37,124 nt of DNA. It comes from MGBC131033 sp910585655. Lineage in GTDB: Bacteria > Bacillota > Clostridia > Lachnospirales > Lachnospiraceae. The stretch spans positions 1-37,124 of the forward strand of contig CATBCG010000018.1 of the NCBI GenBank assembly GCA_949502025.1, in the 5' to 3' direction. Made by a program: the position numbers and the translations under genes. Positions 16,756 through 24,747 of the stretch are shown here, piece by piece; position 1 is the first letter of the stretch; each line of letters starts with the position of its first letter. Below the pieces are notes generated by a model, which was given only the letters and a program-made list of their open reading frames with translations, was not told where the DNA came from and searched no databases.

Positions 16756-16897
16756 AGTTCCGCAACATTCTGCACAAGACATAATCTCCCGACAGGATAT
16801 AGTGCCGTAAAGAAACACGTCCCTACATCCTGTCATGCCCTGTGCAGAATGTTGCTGTTTTGAGTCGAACAAAGTTCGACTTAGTTCCGCAACATTC
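16756..16897 (-). repeat. Structured recF-gyrB spacer with direct repeats and competing hairpins
   Basis: Both ends are the same 15-mer (minus strand GAATGTTGCGGAACT, at 16897-16883 and 16770-16756). Between them lie an 8-bp hairpin with a 3-base loop (16863-16881) and a large inverted repeat. The outer arms of that repeat, GCAACATTCTGCACA, pair perfectly over 15 bp (16762-16776 with 16841-16855). Its inner arms pair over 12 bp (16791-16802 with 16823-16834). The left 15-mer can also pair with the 5' arm over 9 bp, so two folds exclude each other. No T-tract follows. It may be an interspersed repeat (MITE- or REP-like) or a gyrB leader regulator. Confidence 0.75.
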
Positions 16898-17980
16898 CTA
16901 TCCCTCTGAAATGGTTCCATTTTTTACTTCAAATATCTGATAAATGTCTTTTTTTCTCTGTATCATCTCTTCCAGTCCGGTGCAGGTCAGTAGGGTCTGG
17001 ATACCGTCTATGCTTTCCATCAGACAATTCTGACGGTTACGGTCAAGTTCTGATAAAACGTCGTCTAAAAGCAGAACCGGATTTTCCCGACTGATTTTTT
17101 TCACCAGCTCAATTTCTGCTAATTTTAGGGAAAGCGCCGCGGTTCTTTGCTGTCCTTGGGAGCCGAAACGGCGGATATCGCAGTCATTGACCAAAAAACT
17201 GATGTCGTCCCGCTGCGGACCGGTCAGCGTCGCCTTCTGGTAGATATCCCGCTCTCGAAAGCGGGTCAGACGTTCCAAAAATTGTTCACTCTCGACATTC
17301 GGCTCGTACACCAACTGTATTTCTTCCCTTCCGTCCGTCAGTTTCTTATGTATCGGCGCAATCATGGTGTTTAAATCCTTTATAAAACGGCTTCGCTCCT
17401 CAATCAAATAGCTGCCGTTTCTTACAAGCTGTTCGTCCCATATGGAAAGTGTATCCAATAATCCCTTTTCATAACCAAGCTGGCGCAGTAAATTATTTCG
17501 CTGAAGCAATACTTTATTATATTTTCCCAGATGATGCAGGTACACCCGATCTATCTGAGAAAGTTCCATATCAAGAAACCGCCGCCTCTCTCCCGGTCCC
17601 TCTTTGATCATGTTTAAGTCCTCCGGTGAGAAAAATACGATATGGATCAAACCAAACAAGTCGCCGGAGCGGTGAATTGGGACGCCGTCGATAGCTACGC
17701 CTTTTGCTTTGTTTTTTTTCAGATGCATATCGACTTTATGCTCCAATCCTTCCTTTTCTACCAGCATACGAATATGGGCTTCCTCTTCTCCCAATCGAAT
17801 CAGTTCCCGATCTTTGCTGCCTTTGTGGGACTTTGTTGTTCCGCATACATAGACAGCTTCCAATACATTTGTTTTTCCCTGGGCATTGTCCCCAAACAGG
17901 ATATTTAATTTTGGAGAAAAGGAAATCGTCAGGGTTTCGTAATTTCGGAAATTACGCAGCGCCAGAGATTTGATTATCAT
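16898..17980 (-). CDS. recF: DNA replication/repair protein RecF
   Basis: A 360-residue SMC-like ATPase that loads RecA at gaps through RecO and RecR. Walker A is GDNAQGKT at 30-37. The signature region reads FGSQGQQRTAALSLKLAE, and Walker B is VLLLDDVLSELD. Length is normal for the family. It lies between the S4-domain gene and gyrB, the standard firmicute order. Confidence 0.96.
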   Translation of the reverse strand: MIIKSLALRNFRNYETLTISFSPKLNILFGDNAQGKTNVLEAVYVCGTTKSHKGSKDRELIRLGEEEAHIRMLVEKEGLEHKVDMHLKKNKAKGVAIDGVPIHRSGDLFGLIHIVFFSPEDLNMIKEGPGERRRFLDMELSQIDRVYLHHLGKYNKVLLQRNNLLRQLGYEKGLLDTLSIWDEQLVRNGSYLIEERSRFIKDLNTMIAPIHKKLTDGREEIQLVYEPNVESEQFLERLTRFRERDIYQKATLTGPQRDDISFLVNDCDIRRFGSQGQQRTAALSLKLAEIELVKKISRENPVLLLDDVLSELDRNRQNCLMESIDGIQTLLTCTGLEEMIQRKKDIYQIFEVKNGTISEG

Positions 17981-18018
17981 ACGCGATCTTACTCCTTATA
18001 ACAAGTAGACAGTTCTTC

Positions 18019-18234
18019 TTATTTGGCAGCTATCTGAAAGGAAGCACCTGCATACTCGACAATATCGCCATCGACCAACTTTTTTCCTCTTTGTGTCTCT
18101 ACGCTTCCGTTGACCAGAACCTTTCCGTCCTGGATGATAAACTTTGCATCGACGCCGGAACCCACAAGCCCTGCCAGTTTCAGCGCCTGCCCCAGTTTTA
18201 TAAATTCATCTCTGATTTTTAGCTCTTTCATCAC
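18019..18234 (-). CDS. yaaA: S4-domain RNA-binding protein (YaaA/RlbA type)
   Basis: A 71-residue single S4 domain (IKLGQALKLAGLVGSG, then KVLVNGSVETQRGKKL). It is the small protein that sits between dnaN and recF in most Firmicutes, where it is linked to ribosome assembly. The start may be GTG at 18234 or the ATG one codon later; AAGGAAG upstream fits either. Confidence 0.92.
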   Translation of the reverse strand: MMKELKIRDEFIKLGQALKLAGLVGSGVDAKFIIQDGKVLVNGSVETQRGKKLVDGDIVEYAGASFQIAAK

Positions 18235-18296
18235 TTGGCGACTTCCTTTCTTATTTGGTATCTATACAGCGACAGTTCTTCTTCACCAGCTCTTCT

Positions 18297-19409
18297 TTAG
18301 CTGGTAGCTGCATTAAAATTTACCGGAAGGATCAAATAAATGTAGGATTCTTCCTTATCTTTGATAAAACAAGGAGCTTTTGGATTAAACAGGTAAATTT
18401 CAATATCTTCTTCGTCGATTACCCGCAAGGCATCCATCAGGAAACGAGGGTTAAAACCAATCAAAATATCTTTCCCTTCTTTTTGGATTGTGATATCTTC
18501 ATTCATAGAGCCAATAGAGGAATTGATCCGAAGCTCCATGCTTCCATCTGTAATCTGAATGATAACCGGTCTTTTCTCGGACTCTTTAATCAAAAGTGTC
18601 GCTCTGTCAATACAACTTAAAAATTCTCGTTTATTAATCGTTACTCTGGTTTCATAATCTCCGGAAAGCATCTGATCGATTTTATAATACTCCCCTTCAA
18701 TCAAACGAGAGAGAACGAGCGTATCATGAAATTCAAACATAATGTGTTTGTCGGTGAAAAATAGCTTTACTTCATCGTCTACCTCGCCGGAAAGAATTTT
18801 ACTTACTTCATTTAAAGTTTTTCCTGGCACGATTACTTTAAGCGGATCGTATTGATCCTTTAACTGAATACGGCGAATGGAAATACGATGCCCGTCTAAA
18901 GCGACCACTCTCATTTGATCCCCTTGGATTTCAAAAAGCTCTCCTGTCATAATCTTGGCGTTTTCATTGTCCGAAATCGAAAAAACCGTCTGGCGAATAA
19001 TTTCTTTTAAGGTAAATTGAGACAGAACGATAAAACGATCCCGTTCAATCATCGGCAGTACCGGAAATTCCTCTCCTGATTTTCCCATAATATCAAAAAC
19101 AGACTTTTCACAGGTAATCGTAGCTTTATGAGAATCATCTGTTTCAATCGTTACATCATTATCTGGTAGTTTTCGGATAATCTCTGAAAAGACTTTAGCA
19201 CTTATGGCAACCGTTCCTTCTTCTTGAATCTCTCCTTGCACCACCGTTTCAATGCCTAATTCCATATCATTAGAAATCATCTTAATCTGTTCATGTTTTG
19301 CCTGAAGGATCAAACATTCGAGAATCGGCATAGTCGTTTTGGCAGAGACAGCTTTTAATGCAATATTTACACTCGTTAAAAGATTTGCTTTGGAACATAT
19401 GATTTTCAT
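18297..19409 (-). CDS. dnaN: DNA polymerase III beta subunit (sliding clamp)
   Basis: A 370-residue beta clamp built of three similar domains. It begins MKIICSKANLL and ends with the conserved YLILPVNF that lines the partner-binding cleft. It encircles DNA and holds the replicative polymerase. Length is normal. The ribosome site AAAGGAG precedes the ATG, with a DnaA-box sequence lying between the two. Confidence 0.97.
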   Translation of the reverse strand: MKIICSKANLLTSVNIALKAVSAKTTMPILECLILQAKHEQIKMISNDMELGIETVVQGEIQEEGTVAISAKVFSEIIRKLPDNDVTIETDDSHKATITCEKSVFDIMGKSGEEFPVLPMIERDRFIVLSQFTLKEIIRQTVFSISDNENAKIMTGELFEIQGDQMRVVALDGHRISIRRIQLKDQYDPLKVIVPGKTLNEVSKILSGEVDDEVKLFFTDKHIMFEFHDTLVLSRLIEGEYYKIDQMLSGDYETRVTINKREFLSCIDRATLLIKESEKRPVIIQITDGSMELRINSSIGSMNEDITIQKEGKDILIGFNPRFLMDALRVIDEEDIEIYLFNPKAPCFIKDKEESYIYLILPVNFNAATS

Positions 19410-19719
19410 GATTGTGTATAACTCCTTTCGGCGCGTTTTTCTATCTATAAATAAATAAAAGAATATTAGCAGTAGTAGTAGGGCGTGTGAATTTGTTCAT
19501 AACCGATCTGAAGGCAGAAAACATCACGGTTTCCCTTTAGAATAACTCTGTGAACAAAGACTGGATAACACAGGGAGCCTTAAGAATCAAAAAGAAGGCT
19601 CTCATACACTTGTCCTCACCCTGTTCACAGTAGTTACACACTATTTACACCGGTTATACACAGGAATATGTGAATAACCTAAGAAGCTTGTGAAAAGAGC
19701 CTAAGAAGTTGCCCTAAGG
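19410..19719. other. oriC, dnaA-dnaN part, with DnaA boxes and DnaA-trio element
   Basis: A 310-bp non-coding gap. DnaA-box matches are TTATACACA at 19654-19662 (exact variant), TTATTCACA on the minus strand at 19669-19677, TTGTTCACA on the minus strand at 19549-19557, and the box at 19413-19421. A weaker box-like TGTGAATTT (19486-19494) is followed leftward by a GC-rich GGCG. Next come TAG-CAG-TAG-TAG-TAG (19467-19481), then an AT-only stretch to about 19440. This order matches the basal unwinding element (DnaA-trio) described for Bacillus subtilis. Unwinding would start towards dnaN. Confidence 0.75.
19413..19421 (-). promoter_or_regulatory. DnaA box in the dnaN leader
   Basis: TTATACACA on the minus strand lies between the dnaN ribosome site and its ATG. 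Bound DnaA here could affect dnaN expression as well as origin function. Confidence 0.6.
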
Positions 19720-21093
19720 CTATGGATTAAGCTTCTTTTTTATGATATCCAAACGGTTAGCAAGTTCAGAACGGTTCTGTCGTTTTTCTACTTCTAAATC
19801 CTTAGTAATCTTCTCAATTCCATGAATGACGGTCGTATGATCCCTGCCGCCTAATGCTTTGCCGATATCGCTTAAAGAAATGGTGAGAAGCGAACGGCAC
19901 AAATACATGGTAATCTGTCGTGGATAAGCGATGTTTTTACTCTTTTTCGTAGAGATGATATCGCTTGGATTGAGGTTATATTGGTCGGCGACCACCTGAA
20001 TGATCGAATCCGCGGTAATTTCTTTTTTATTGTCAGGAGAGATCAGATATTGCAGCGCTTCTTCTGCTAAGGCTACGTTGACCTCCCGTTTTTCAAGCTT
20101 AGAAAGAGCGACGATTTTGGTCAGCGCTCCTTCTAGTTCCCGGATGTTGGATTTGATATTGGAAGCGATGTACTCCATTACTTCATCTGCAATCGAAAGC
20201 CCCTCTAGCTCTTCTTTCTTTTTTAAGATCGCCATTCGTGTTTCATAGTCCGGCTGCTGAATATCTACGGACAAGCCCCATTCAAACCGCGAACGGAGAC
20301 GTTCCTCTAACGTGGTAAATTCCTTAGGCGGTTTATCCGAGGAAATAATGATCTGTTTTTTGGATTCATGCAGCGTGTTAAAAGTATGAAAGAACTCTTC
20401 CTGCGTGCTTTCCTTTCCTATAATAAACTGGATATCGTCAATCAGCAACACATCGATGTTCCGGTACTTCCGGCGGAATTCGGTAGTACTGTCGTTTCCT
20501 TCCCGGATGGAAGTAATCAGTTCGTTGGTAAAATTCTCACTGGTAACATAAAGCACCTTTGACTCTGGCGTCTGATCGAGAATAAAATGGGCGATAGAGT
20601 GCATCAAGTGCGTCTTTCCCAGTCCTACTCCTCCATAAATAAACAGAGGGTTATATGCTTCTGCAGGCGATTCTGCAACAGCCAGAGAAGCGGCGTGCGC
20701 CAGCTTGTTATTGGAGCCGACCACAAAAGTATCAAAGGTGTAGCGGGGATTTAAGTTCGCCTGCTCGGAATGTCTGGTCTCCTTTTCTTTTTTGGCTTGA
20801 GACTGCTGATCGAACTCTTTCATATCGTTTGGCGTGATAAAAGCTAGTTCATAGCTTTTCCCTGTCACCTCTTCAATCGCCTGTTTAATGAAAATGCCAT
20901 ACTTGTTTTTGATAAAACTGCTGTTGTAGGAAACAATTTCAATATCATCAATCAGGAGCGTTACTTTGTTGTCCGTTTCTTCGTAAACCTTTAACGGGGA
21001 GAGCCAGGTGTCAAAGGAAACTTTGGTAAGGCCAAAATCGCTTTTTAGCACCTCCATGATTTGATCCCATTTGCTTTTTACTGTCGTTTTCAT
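19720..21093 (-). CDS. dnaA: Chromosomal replication initiator DnaA
   Basis: The 457-residue AAA+ initiator. Domain I is at about 1-85. A charged linker with KKEKETRHSEQ (about 95-115) precedes the AAA+ core, with Walker A GGVGLGKTH (K160) and Walker B VLLIDDIQF. The C-terminal DNA-binding domain has the signature GGRDHTTVIHGIEKI. It melts oriC and loads helicase. Ribosome site AGAAGGAG. It is flanked on both sides by DnaA boxes, which allow autoregulation. Confidence 0.98.
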   Translation of the reverse strand: MKTTVKSKWDQIMEVLKSDFGLTKVSFDTWLSPLKVYEETDNKVTLLIDDIEIVSYNSSFIKNKYGIFIKQAIEEVTGKSYELAFITPNDMKEFDQQSQAKKEKETRHSEQANLNPRYTFDTFVVGSNNKLAHAASLAVAESPAEAYNPLFIYGGVGLGKTHLMHSIAHFILDQTPESKVLYVTSENFTNELITSIREGNDSTTEFRRKYRNIDVLLIDDIQFIIGKESTQEEFFHTFNTLHESKKQIIISSDKPPKEFTTLEERLRSRFEWGLSVDIQQPDYETRMAILKKKEELEGLSIADEVMEYIASNIKSNIRELEGALTKIVALSKLEKREVNVALAEEALQYLISPDNKKEITADSIIQVVADQYNLNPSDIISTKKSKNIAYPRQITMYLCRSLLTISLSDIGKALGGRDHTTVIHGIEKITKDLEVEKRQNRSELANRLDIIKKKLNP

Positions 21094-21183
21094 AAAAAAC
21101 TCCTTCTACGTAATGTGTACTGGTAAGCTGTCTGCAGAAACCGATCTTGGTAACAGGAACAGCCTAATTGATGAATACGATGT

Positions 21184-21231
21184 GGCATACGACTATGCCG
21201 TCATTCTATCACGATAATACTAATATTGTAA
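21184..21231 (-). promoter_or_regulatory. Putative dnaA promoter with adjacent palindrome
   Basis: Minus-strand TTACAA (21226-21231) and TAGAAT (21203-21208) are 17 bp apart. Just downstream is a perfect inverted repeat GGCATA-CGAC-TATGCC (21184-21199) that would lie near the transcription start. The -35 is only fair. Confidence 0.4.
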
Positions 21232-21500
21232 TGTGATAATATGTGAAGTGTTATAAAATAGGTAAGAACTGTCTGAATTAGAATCCTTCGTATAAACTAT
21301 CTTATAACAAAATTGTAAAAAATTCAATGAAAATTTACAAGTGGATAAGATAAAATGAAAGAGATGGGGAATTGGTGGATATCTAATTGGTTTTTAGCAG
21401 ATAGACAAGTTATACACATGACGGAAATACGCATAAACAGAGCAATTCAACCTCCATTCAACAAATTATCCACAAGTTATCAACAAAATGTGGATAATTT
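21232..21500. other. oriC, upstream part: DnaA-box cluster
   Basis: A non-coding, AT-rich stretch between dnaA and rpmH. Boxes read TTATACACA (21410-21418), TTATCCACA (21466-21474, perfect), TTATCAACA (21477-21485) and, on the minus strand, TTATCCACA (21489-21497, perfect). A near match lies at 21340-21348. With the dnaA-dnaN cluster this makes a bipartite origin like that of B. subtilis. Confidence 0.85.
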
Positions 21501-21575
21501 GAGGATAAGTGTGGAAAAGACGGTGTAAAGCCCGAAAATACTGCCGATGAAAAATGCAAAAGCGGCAAAAAAAGC

Positions 21576-21604
21576 TTGACGAAACGAAGGGAAGCTAATA
21601 TAAT
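21576..21604 (+). promoter_or_regulatory. Promoter of rpmH-rnpA
   Basis: TTGACG (21576-21581) and perfect TATAAT (21599-21604) with a 17-bp spacer, 59 bp upstream of rpmH. Confidence 0.8.
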
Positions 21605-21662
21605 AGGGCTGATACTGTAAACTGTACTTGTGTTGTACAGCGATGTAAGGAGGTGTATTTAG

Positions 21663-21797
21663 ATGAAAATGACATTTCAGCCAAAAAAGAGATCTCATGC
21701 CAGAGTACATGGCTTCCGGAAAAGGATGCAGACTTCCAATGGAAGAAAGGTATTAGCAAGGAGAAGAGCAAAGGGAAGACATAGGTTATCCGCATAG
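21663..21797 (+). CDS. rpmH: 50S ribosomal protein L34
   Basis: A 44-residue, very basic protein starting MKMTFQPKKR and ending KGRHRLSA, the full L34 pattern including VHGFRKRM and NGRKVLARRRAKGR. It is a component of the large ribosomal subunit. Ribosome site AAGGAGGTG. It heads the plus-strand run away from oriC, the classical position. Confidence 0.97.
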   Translation: MKMTFQPKKRSHARVHGFRKRMQTSNGRKVLARRRAKGRHRLSA

Positions 21798-21830
21798 GTC
21801 GCAGTATTGTGACCTTTTCTTCTCTTTTTC
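21797..21830 (+). terminator. Hairpin with T-rich tail between rpmH and rnpA
   Basis: GGTCGCA pairs with TGTGACC (6 of 7) around a 4-base loop, followed by TTTTCTTCTCTTTTTC. It could reduce read-through so that L34 is made in excess over the RNase P protein, as known for this operon in other bacteria. Confidence 0.55.
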
Positions 21831-21866
21831 GTTTTGCTTGGACAGGCAGGGAAAAGGAAGCATATT

Positions 21867-22202
21867 ATGTTAAGGAATTCGATGAAGGATTCGGCGTCCT
21901 TCCGGAAGGTGTACCGGGAGGGAAAGTCCTATGCAAACAAATATTTGGTTATGTATTTGCTTGAAAACGGAACAGAAGGAAATCGAGTAGGGATTTCTGT
22001 CAGTAAAAAAGTAGGAAACAGTGTGGTACGCCACAGAACGGTCAGGTTGATAAGGGAAAGCTACAGGCTGCAGGAGGACAAGATCGGCAGGGGATATGAT
22101 ATGGTAGTGGTGGCTCGGGTAAATGCAAAAGGGCGGAGCTACCAGGAGATAGCCAGTGCATTTCTGCATTTGTGCAGGCTTCACAGGATATTAGTAGAAT
22201 AG
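21867..22202 (+). CDS. rnpA: Ribonuclease P protein component
   Basis: A 111-residue basic protein that binds the P RNA and helps cut the 5' leader of tRNA precursors. It has the RnpA core GISVSKKVGNSVVRHRTVRLIRE at about 43-65, given here in part as VSKKVGNSVVRHR. I use the ATG at 21867, 8 nt after AAAGGAAG; an in-frame ATG 33 bp earlier lies within the T-rich hairpin tail and lacks a ribosome site. Confidence 0.95.
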   Translation: MLRNSMKDSASFRKVYREGKSYANKYLVMYLLENGTEGNRVGISVSKKVGNSVVRHRTVRLIRESYRLQEDKIGRGYDMVVVARVNAKGRSYQEIASAFLHLCRLHRILVE

Positions 22203-22296
22203 CTTGTGAAAGAGTCGTGTATGAGAAGTGAAGCTGCCGTATCAGCCTGATTTTATGTAAGAGTATTATTTATATTAGGAAATAAGAGATGATATC

Positions 22297-22515
22297 GTGG
22301 GAATCAAGCGTTTTTTAATATGTTTGATACGTATTTATAGAAAATATATTTCACCGTTAAAAGGGCGGCCTACTTGTATTTATTATCCGACCTGTTCTTT
22401 GTATGCCATTCAGGCATTAGAAAAATATGGGCTTTTGAAAGGATCTTATTTGGCAGTAAAACGGATACTGCGTTGCCATCCTTTTGCAAAGGGTGGTTAT
22501 GATCCAGTACCTTGA
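22297..22515 (+). CDS. yidD: Membrane protein insertion efficiency factor YidD
   Basis: A 72-residue protein with the YidD pattern: YRKYISPLKG, CIYYPTCSLYAIQAL with paired cysteines, and RCHPFAKGGYDPVP at the end. It is thought to help YidC insert membrane proteins. The start is GTG with a weak ribosome site. It sits between rnpA and yidC as usual. Confidence 0.93.
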   Translation: MGIKRFLICLIRIYRKYISPLKGRPTCIYYPTCSLYAIQALEKYGLLKGSYLAVKRILRCHPFAKGGYDPVP

Positions 22516-22535
22516 ATTGAAGGAGGATATCGGTT

Positions 22536-23780
22536 TTGATAGTTTTAACGCAGTATAACGGTGCAATCGTAGGACCGATTGCCAGAGTATTGAGCTATGT
22601 AATCAGCGGGCTTTACAATATGTTTGCCTCGGTAGGAATTGAGAGCGCCGCTTTATGTATTATTTTATTTACTTTTTTAGTAAGGGCGTTGATGATTCCT
22701 TTAAATCTAAAGCAGCAGAAGGCTACGAAGCTTTCTTCCCGTATGAATCCGGAGCTGATGAAGATTCAGGAGAAGTACAAGGGAAAAAAGGATGAAGCTT
22801 CTCAGCGGAAAATGCAGGCGGAGACTTCTGCCGTTTATGAGAAATATGGCGCAAATCCTTTGTCCGGGTGTCTGCCGTTATTGATTACGTTTCCGATTAT
22901 GATTGCGTTGTATCGTATTATTTATAATATTCCGGCGTATATTCCGGCTATTTTTGAGATTTATGAGGAGATTGCGAAAGCCATCCAGGGAGTAGATGGT
23001 TATGTAGAGACATTGAGTGGAATACTGTCAAATACAAATGCGTTAAAACTGGACGAAGCGGGAGTCCCTACCGTAGAAGCAATTATAGACGTATTGGCTA
23101 CTTTCAGCCCGGATAAATGGACAGAATTAGGAACCGCATTTCCGACTATTATCAATGTAATTCAGGAAAATTCCACCAAAATTATGCACATTAATGATAT
23201 TTTTGGAATTTTAAATATTACAGAGGTTCCAAGCCTGACCTCTTTATCCATTGCAGTTCCGATATTGGCTGCAGCTCTGCAGTGGTATCAGGGCAAGCAG
23301 CTTTCTGCAAGCCAGCCTCAGATGAACCAAAATAACCAGGCTGCTAATATGACAAAAAGTATGAATACATTTATGCCGATTACGTCTGGTGTGTTCTGTT
23401 TGATGCTGCCGATTGGTGTAGGTTTGTATTGGATTGCCGGCAGTGTATTTGCAATTGTGCAGCAGTTTTTTGTAAATCGGCATTTTGATAAGGTAGATGT
23501 AGATGAGCTGATTAAGCAAAATCAGTTAAAAGCGCTCAAAAAGAGGGAAAAACGCGGAGAGGATATCTCAGCTGCAAAAAGAGAAATGGAAAAAGCTGCG
23601 CTTCGTGCTGCCCACGAGAAAGAAGTGGAGAAAAAGCAGGAAGAAAAGCCGGTGGAGAAGAAGGAATTTAAAGCGGCTGGCTACAAGAGAAGCGAGGTGT
23701 CTTATAGTGCAGGCAGTATTGCGGCAAATGCCAATATCCTGAAAAACCGCGAAAGTAAGGGGGATAAGAAAGATGAATGA
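22536..23780 (+). CDS. yidC: Membrane protein insertase YidC/OxaA
   Basis: A 414-residue insertase. A conserved core has about five membrane segments, with the first hydrophilic-groove loop (LNLKQQKATKLSSRMNPE) after the second segment and the pattern NPLSGCLPLL. A long, highly charged tail (about 330-414) would contact the ribosome. It lacks the large periplasmic domain of Gram-negative YidC. The first codon is TTG, preceded by AAGGAGG. It overlaps jag by 8 bp. Confidence 0.94.
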   Translation: MIVLTQYNGAIVGPIARVLSYVISGLYNMFASVGIESAALCIILFTFLVRALMIPLNLKQQKATKLSSRMNPELMKIQEKYKGKKDEASQRKMQAETSAVYEKYGANPLSGCLPLLITFPIMIALYRIIYNIPAYIPAIFEIYEEIAKAIQGVDGYVETLSGILSNTNALKLDEAGVPTVEAIIDVLATFSPDKWTELGTAFPTIINVIQENSTKIMHINDIFGILNITEVPSLTSLSIAVPILAAALQWYQGKQLSASQPQMNQNNQAANMTKSMNTFMPITSGVFCLMLPIGVGLYWIAGSVFAIVQQFFVNRHFDKVDVDELIKQNQLKALKKREKRGEDISAAKREMEKAALRAAHEKEVEKKQEEKPVEKKEFKAAGYKRSEVSYSAGSIAANANILKNRESKGDKKDE

Positions 23781-24627
23781 TTGGGTAGAGTATTCTGGAA
23801 AGACAGTAGATGATGCACTGACCAATGCCCTGATTGCTATGCAGACAACCAGCGACCAACTGGAATATGAAATATTGGAGAAGGAAACAAAAGGGCTGTT
23901 AGGCATGTTTGCCAAGCCTGCTAAAATAAGAGTCCGTTTAAAAAAGACAATAGAAGGAGCTGCCGAAGTCTTTTTAAGAGATTTGTTTCATGCCATGAAT
24001 ATGGATGCGACTTTTGAAATTACCTATAATGAAGAAGAATCCGAGTTGGATATTGAGATCAAAGGCGAAGAGATGGGGATTCTGATTGGGAAGCGTGGGC
24101 AGACGTTAGATTCCTTGCAGTATCTGACAAGCCTGGTTGTTAACAAAGAAAGCGAAGCTTATTTAAAGGTAAAAGTCGATACAGAAAATTATCGCCAGAG
24201 AAGAAAAGAGACTTTGGAGAATCTGGCGCGGAATATTGCTTCTAAGGTAAAGAGAACAAGAAGACCAGTAACATTAGAGCCAATGAACTCCTTTGAGCGC
24301 AGAATCATTCATTCCGCCCTGCAGGGAGATAAATATGTCGATACTCACAGTGAAGGAGACGAGCCGTTTCGTAAAATTGTCGTTACCTTAAAAAAGAGCT
24401 ATCGGGAATATGATAGTCGGGAAAGAGACGGCAGAGAAAGCCGCGGATTCCGGAACAATAGTCGTGGCAGCTATCATAAAAAGCCTTATCGAAAGGATTA
24501 CAACCGGCAGGATTATCGTCGGGATTATAAATCCGAGTATGGACATAGAAGCAATTTTGCTGGAGCGGCAGAAAACAGCGGTCAGGAAAACAACGAAGTA
24601 GGAATACAGGCAGAAGATAATCAATAG
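23773..24627 (+). CDS. jag: RNA-binding protein Jag (KhpB/SpoIIIJ-associated)
   Basis: A 284-residue protein with three domains: Jag_N (about 1-50), a KH domain with GILIGKRGQTLDSL (GKRG 106-109), and an R3H domain (ERRIIH 175-180). In addition a tail of about 70 residues is rich in Arg, Tyr, Asp, Ser and Gly. Such a low-complexity tail is not part of the core family and may add RNA binding. It starts within the end of yidC, so the two are coupled. Confidence 0.93.
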   Translation: MNDWVEYSGKTVDDALTNALIAMQTTSDQLEYEILEKETKGLLGMFAKPAKIRVRLKKTIEGAAEVFLRDLFHAMNMDATFEITYNEEESELDIEIKGEEMGILIGKRGQTLDSLQYLTSLVVNKESEAYLKVKVDTENYRQRRKETLENLARNIASKVKRTRRPVTLEPMNSFERRIIHSALQGDKYVDTHSEGDEPFRKIVVTLKKSYREYDSRERDGRESRGFRNNSRGSYHKKPYRKDYNRQDYRRDYKSEYGHRSNFAGAAENSGQENNEVGIQAEDNQ

Positions 24628-24637
24628 TTATCTGGGG

Positions 24638-24676
24638 CTGCGGCAGATGGAGCGTATATCTGCCGCAGTTTTTTTG
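24638..24676 (+). terminator. Terminator after jag
   Basis: A perfect 11-bp stem CTGCGGCAGAT / ATCTGCCGCAG with a 9-base loop, followed by seven T. It closes the rpmH-jag run. Confidence 0.93.
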
Positions 24677-24747
24677 TATGATAGGAAAAAGCCCTCTGGG
24701 TAGGATTCTTATTTATATGATAGGAAAGAATTGAAGGAGATAGAGCA

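Noticed and set aside
16739..16777. Longer gyrB start (13 extra residues)
   Set aside because: The extra segment overlaps the leader repeat and lacks a ribosome site, while the ATG at 16738 has a perfect one.
16863..16881. Hairpin after recF as a terminator
   Set aside because: The 8-bp stem is followed by CAAAACAG on the minus strand, with no T-tract, so it is better seen as part of the gyrB leader fold.
21834..21866. Longer rnpA start
   Set aside because: It falls at the end of the T-rich hairpin tail with no ribosome site, and RnpA proteins normally begin close to the chosen Met.
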